Source: Claveliimonas acetigenes (GTDB lineage: Bacteria; Bacillota; Clostridia; Lachnospirales; Lachnospiraceae). Taken from it: a stretch of 24,799 nucleotides of DNA. Location of the stretch: positions 1 through 24,799 of the forward strand of contig NZ_JAOQJU010000039.1 of assembly GCF_025567385.1 (NCBI RefSeq), read 5' to 3'. This document shows, piece by piece, positions 23,001 to 24,799 of this stretch. A program made the position numbers and the translations under genes. The first letter of the stretch is position 1. Every line of letters starts with the position of its first letter. Below the pieces are notes generated by a model that did no database searches, was not told where the DNA came from, and saw only the letters and a program-made list of their open reading frames with translations.

Positions 23001-24463
23001 AGCAGTGGGCGCTTGAGTTTGTTGAATACCGCGGATCAGGAGCAAACCGTAAGGCATATTATAAGATTATAAATTATAAGAGTCAGCTCGCGCTTACTGC
23101 ACTGGGCGAGAGCGATGGAAAAGCGCTTACACAGAAAAAATACGCAGGTACGGATGATCAGCTCTGGACACTTGATATTGTAGGCGGTGAGTGGACATTC
23201 CCGGAGGATTCCTATACTGTAGAGAATGCAAAGGCAGAACTTCAGAAGGATATTGATGCAGCGAAGAAAGATTCTGAAAATTATACGGAAGAGTCCTGGC
23301 AAGCATATCAGGATGCGCTGCAGGCAGCAAGAGATGTGATTGCGGATCCGGATGCAACAATTGCATCTGTAGAAGAGGCGCAGACAAATCTTGCCAAAGC
23401 AGAAGCAGAGCTGGAAGAGAAAGAGGAACCGGATCCGGTTGTGATAGAATCCATTACAGTAACACCTCCGACAAAGATCGAGTATACCGCAGGCGAAGAG
23501 CTTGACCTTGACGGAATGAAAGTGATTGCAAAATACAGCGATGGTGAAGAAAAAGATATCACAGAAGATTGCGAAGTAAGCGGCTATGATAAGACTAAGA
23601 CTGGAGAGCAGACAGTAACAGTAACATACGAAGGAAAGACAGCAACCTTTAAGGTTACGGTGAAGGAAGCAGAGGAACCTGATACAACAGACAAAACAGC
23701 ACTGGAAGCAGCGGTTAAGGCAGCAATAGCGGATACCGAGAAAGGTAAGTATACGGAAGAAAGCTGGGCAGCTTACGAAGAAGCTTTGAATCAGGCGAAA
23801 GAAGTATTGGCAGACACAGATGCAACACAGAAAGAAATTGATGATGCGGCTGCAGCGCTTGACAAAGCAACAAAGGCTCTGGAAAGTAAGGGATTGCCAT
23901 ACGAAGACGTAGCAGAAACTGACTGGTTCTACGATGAAGTGGCTTATAACTATTACGAAGGAACCATGACGGGTACAGATCCTACGCACTTCTCACCATA
24001 TGCAACGCTGGTACGTGCGCAGTTTGCAACGATTCTTCACAGAATTGAAGGCGAACCGGATGCAGCGTATACGAACAGATTCCCGGATGTACCGGCTGAA
24101 CAGTTCTATTCAACGGCAGTTCTCTGGGCAGCAGATGCGAAGGTTGTTACCGGATATACAGATTCTGGATACTTTGGAACCAATGATCCGATTACCCGTG
24201 AGCAGATGGTGGTTATGATGTATCGTTATGCGGATTATAAGAAATACGATATCTCAAAGACAGCAGACATCAACAGCTTTTCCGATGCAGGGCAGGTAAG
24301 TGAATTCGCAGAAACTGCTATGAAGTGGGCAGTAGAAAATGGAATCATTGAAGGAAAAGAGAATACAGATGGTTCTTATCGTCTTGACCCGCAGGGCAGC
24401 ACAAGCCGTGCAGAATGCGCTATTATTATCCAGAGATTCATGGAGAAATATGGAGAAGAATAG
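20036..24463 (+). CDS. Surface-anchored GH30 glycoside hydrolase with two ricin-type, two FIVAR and three SLH modules
   Basis: 1475 residues. A signal peptide covers about 1-27, with a likely cut after VVSA. A beta-rich domain (30-175) follows, then a ricin-type lectin (about 176-315, repeating QxW-like SQTWSI and NQFWRF) and a linker domain. The GH30 barrel spans about 415-860, with acid/base E627 in TPQNEP and nucleophile E729 in IIQSESKCGG; SPWTPPAWMKTN is also typical. Then come a second ricin-type domain (about 910-1060), FIVAR (1065-1130), a bacterial Ig-like Big_3 domain (1137-1213), a second FIVAR (1219-1285) and three SLH repeats (1289-1475). Known GH30 enzymes act on beta-glucosides, glucosylceramide, beta-1,6-glucan, galactan or xylan; the substrate is open. 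SLH repeats would hold it on the cell wall. Confidence 0.9.
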   Translation: MKKRMIAFMMAVAMLLGCVCDVSVVSAAEENSEKYYLRSDYAVSIEGVSSGVDKTDGSTGDPQIDVDSGTTAKIVVQADRLSEMSAATVTYAQNVGELDVKLTALTSADAAEGVELCHEKLSGASNYATRTSDPIPFTKAVPEDAKFLQVELSVSGSLDGKSYVNYIEVFKNMAVKQVVQWKSLANDKVLDITDSGTGNGNIVTASAASDAKSQTWSIQQDSEKGWYYLVNENSGKGMGLLGGTKDPGEEPVQWTMDGSSNQFWRFVAVEKNGETYYKILNKNSKLALTVNDSKVTQETYTGADNQLFEAVMKQGTLDFASKYDDNYSITNISVSAENYVISYSTAYSMQDGMYFEMLLSDGQNNAAGKGTFTVDKDGEYTLTASVYEDSTKNVKVCEDYTQTFTLTNGEYKVVGAEWTVTTEQSPWTENGVVEVRDVTDDQVEEIKESAANYIYVDQNTRYQTMDSNPWGGCFNEKGWYAMRDLTDEQKESVIQALFDPNTDGLKLSAGRTPIGASDFGLDMYTYADAEWDDYDMSSFSIDQDKEYLIPYIKAAMKYVPDMPLFSSPWTPPAWMKTNNKLNGVESGFPGIEDTEENFEAYALYFVKYLEAYAEEGIDLYAVTPQNEPTMNTPYPSCVWTGDQLNVFLRDYLCDAIEEYNEKNDKDVEVWLGTFTDSNQSMVWPTFRDPVTSSKVDGYCFQWWGAPLATKLYSQSKAETGTAVKIIQSESKCGGGDNSWQYAEEQFDCYKEFLDAGVSQYYLWNMILEGNGENNAEPASRRWPQNSPISVNGTDIRYNPSYYQVKHFTSNIDSGARRIKVEGNNLGEGSVSGYVQDVRAIGFQNTDGEIVLNVKNSTSAAKDVTVVVNNEAFDVTVPAHSINTFKLDGTYEDTPDATEVVEVEETTNLKFTSAATGDLLSAEGFANGDVINTASNRGESNQTWKLVKAANEGYYHLVNFATELGVAVWNGVTTEGAEIKQYENTGAPDQQWALEFVEYRGSGANRKAYYKIINYKSQLALTALGESDGKALTQKKYAGTDDQLWTLDIVGGEWTFPEDSYTVENAKAELQKDIDAAKKDSENYTEESWQAYQDALQAARDVIADPDATIASVEEAQTNLAKAEAELEEKEEPDPVVIESITVTPPTKIEYTAGEELDLDGMKVIAKYSDGEEKDITEDCEVSGYDKTKTGEQTVTVTYEGKTATFKVTVKEAEEPDTTDKTALEAAVKAAIADTEKGKYTEESWAAYEEALNQAKEVLADTDATQKEIDDAAAALDKATKALESKGLPYEDVAETDWFYDEVAYNYYEGTMTGTDPTHFSPYATLVRAQFATILHRIEGEPDAAYTNRFPDVPAEQFYSTAVLWAADAKVVTGYTDSGYFGTNDPITREQMVVMMYRYADYKKYDISKTADINSFSDAGQVSEFAETAMKWAVENGIIEGKENTDGSYRLDPQGSTSRAECAIIIQRFMEKYGEE

Positions 24464-24487
24464 ACTGAAAAAATAGTTACTTAAAAG

Positions 24488-24526
24488 AAGAGCAGATATG
24501 ACTTAACAGTTGTATCTGCTCTTTTT
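24488..24526 (+). terminator. Rho-independent terminator of the GH30 gene
   Basis: AAGAGCAGATA (24488-24498) pairs perfectly over 11 bp with TATCTGCTCTT (24513-24523), and the T-run continues to 24526. It lies 25 bases after the stop codon. Confidence 0.85.
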
Positions 24527-24799
24527 GGAACTTATATAAAAAATGAAAATATAATATATATTTTTGATTTGTCGGAAAAATAATTAGCAACAAAAAGTTA
24601 ACTAACAATAAAGGGAGTGTGAGTTGTATTTTCTGTCAAAATATTATAAAATGAATGAAAAAAGCCGATATAATATGCGATGGTTGTGGATGCGTAGTGT
24701 TTTGGCAGAAGGGGTAGTGTAAAGTAGTCTATGAAAAAATGGAGCTGAAAAAATGGCTCCATCGGAACCTTGAAAATTGCAGATATATTAGCTTTTGGC
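24527..24799 (+). other. Non-coding right edge, possible rRNA-operon-type leader
   Basis: No gene is seen in these bases. A possible promoter is TTGTAT (24624-24629), 17 bases, TAAAAT (24647-24652). A hairpin, ATGGAGC (24739-24745) with GCTCCAT (24756-24762), is followed at once by GGAACCTTGAAAATTGC. That string resembles the CTTGAAAACT element that precedes 16S or 23S genes in many Firmicutes. The window ends before any rRNA, so this reading rests on one short match. Confidence 0.3.

Noticed and set aside
23036..23989. Minus-strand open frame of 317 codons opposite the FIVAR/Big_3/SLH part of the GH30 gene
   Set aside because: Composition is extreme in Cys, Phe and Arg, the mirror of Glu/Ala/Lys-rich codons; the plus frame has clear domains.
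1..24799. CRISPR arrays, tRNA genes and complete rRNA genes
   Set aside because: No regularly spaced repeats, no tRNA cloverleaf or CCA end and no rRNA core sequence was recognised by reading; a covariance-model search was not possible here.

Overview
The window looks like low-GC Firmicutes DNA, most likely a gut clostridium of the Lachnospiraceae type. This is inferred from strong AGGAGG-type ribosome sites, occasional TTG and GTG starts, a NifU-like/GGGtGRT gene pair, a RelB/PIN toxin pair, a holin-like type I toxin, and a very large secreted GH30 enzyme with FIVAR and SLH modules. No rRNA or tRNA was recognised that would fix the species.

Positions 1-10,840 are the distal part of a surface-polysaccharide cluster, all on the plus strand and tightly packed. 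It starts with a sugar SDR epimerase/reductase and an RfbC-like 3,5-epimerase. A DUF6625-type glycosyltransferase follows, split by a frameshift at a run of seven G. Then come a GT2 glycosyltransferase, a Wzx-like flippase, an MptE-like (DUF115) protein, a KdsB-like cytidylyltransferase, a DRE-TIM aldolase fused to a second MptE-like domain, and a HAD phosphatase. An acyltransferase-3 and a VanZ-like membrane protein close the cluster. Aldolase, phosphatase and CMP-transferase together resemble the logic of a Kdo-type pathway, with an aldolase where KdsA would be expected. Sugar modification, lipid-linked assembly and flipping are represented; no Wzy polymerase or priming transferase lies inside the window.

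Positions 10,900-14,300 hold an AAA ATPase of the OLD/RecF type with a tiny translationally coupled ORF, possibly the remains of a two-gene defence module. A well-conserved Fe-S scaffold-like gene and a GGGtGRT gene follow and end at a good terminator.

Positions 14,330-18,520 are a graveyard of mobile DNA. A 3'-truncated IS256-family transposase, whose ribosome site is locked in a 16-bp stem, abuts the control region of a decayed integrative element. That region holds a zinc-ribbon gene, a 16-codon stub of an integrase start, a frameshifted XRE repressor, a chimeric small-regulator ORF and a frameshifted sigma factor. Two addiction modules inside it look intact: a type I holin-like toxin with a convergent antisense RNA, and a type II RelB/DinJ-PIN operon.

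Positions 18,540-24,799 return to chromosomal-type genes: an M18 aminopeptidase with its own promoter, and a 1475-residue surface GH30 enzyme with a terminator. The last 270 bases are non-coding and end in a sequence resembling the leader that precedes rRNA genes in Firmicutes. At least three genes (1589, 16489 minus, 17335) are broken by one-base changes in or beside short homopolymers, so real decay, phase variation and assembly error all need to be weighed.
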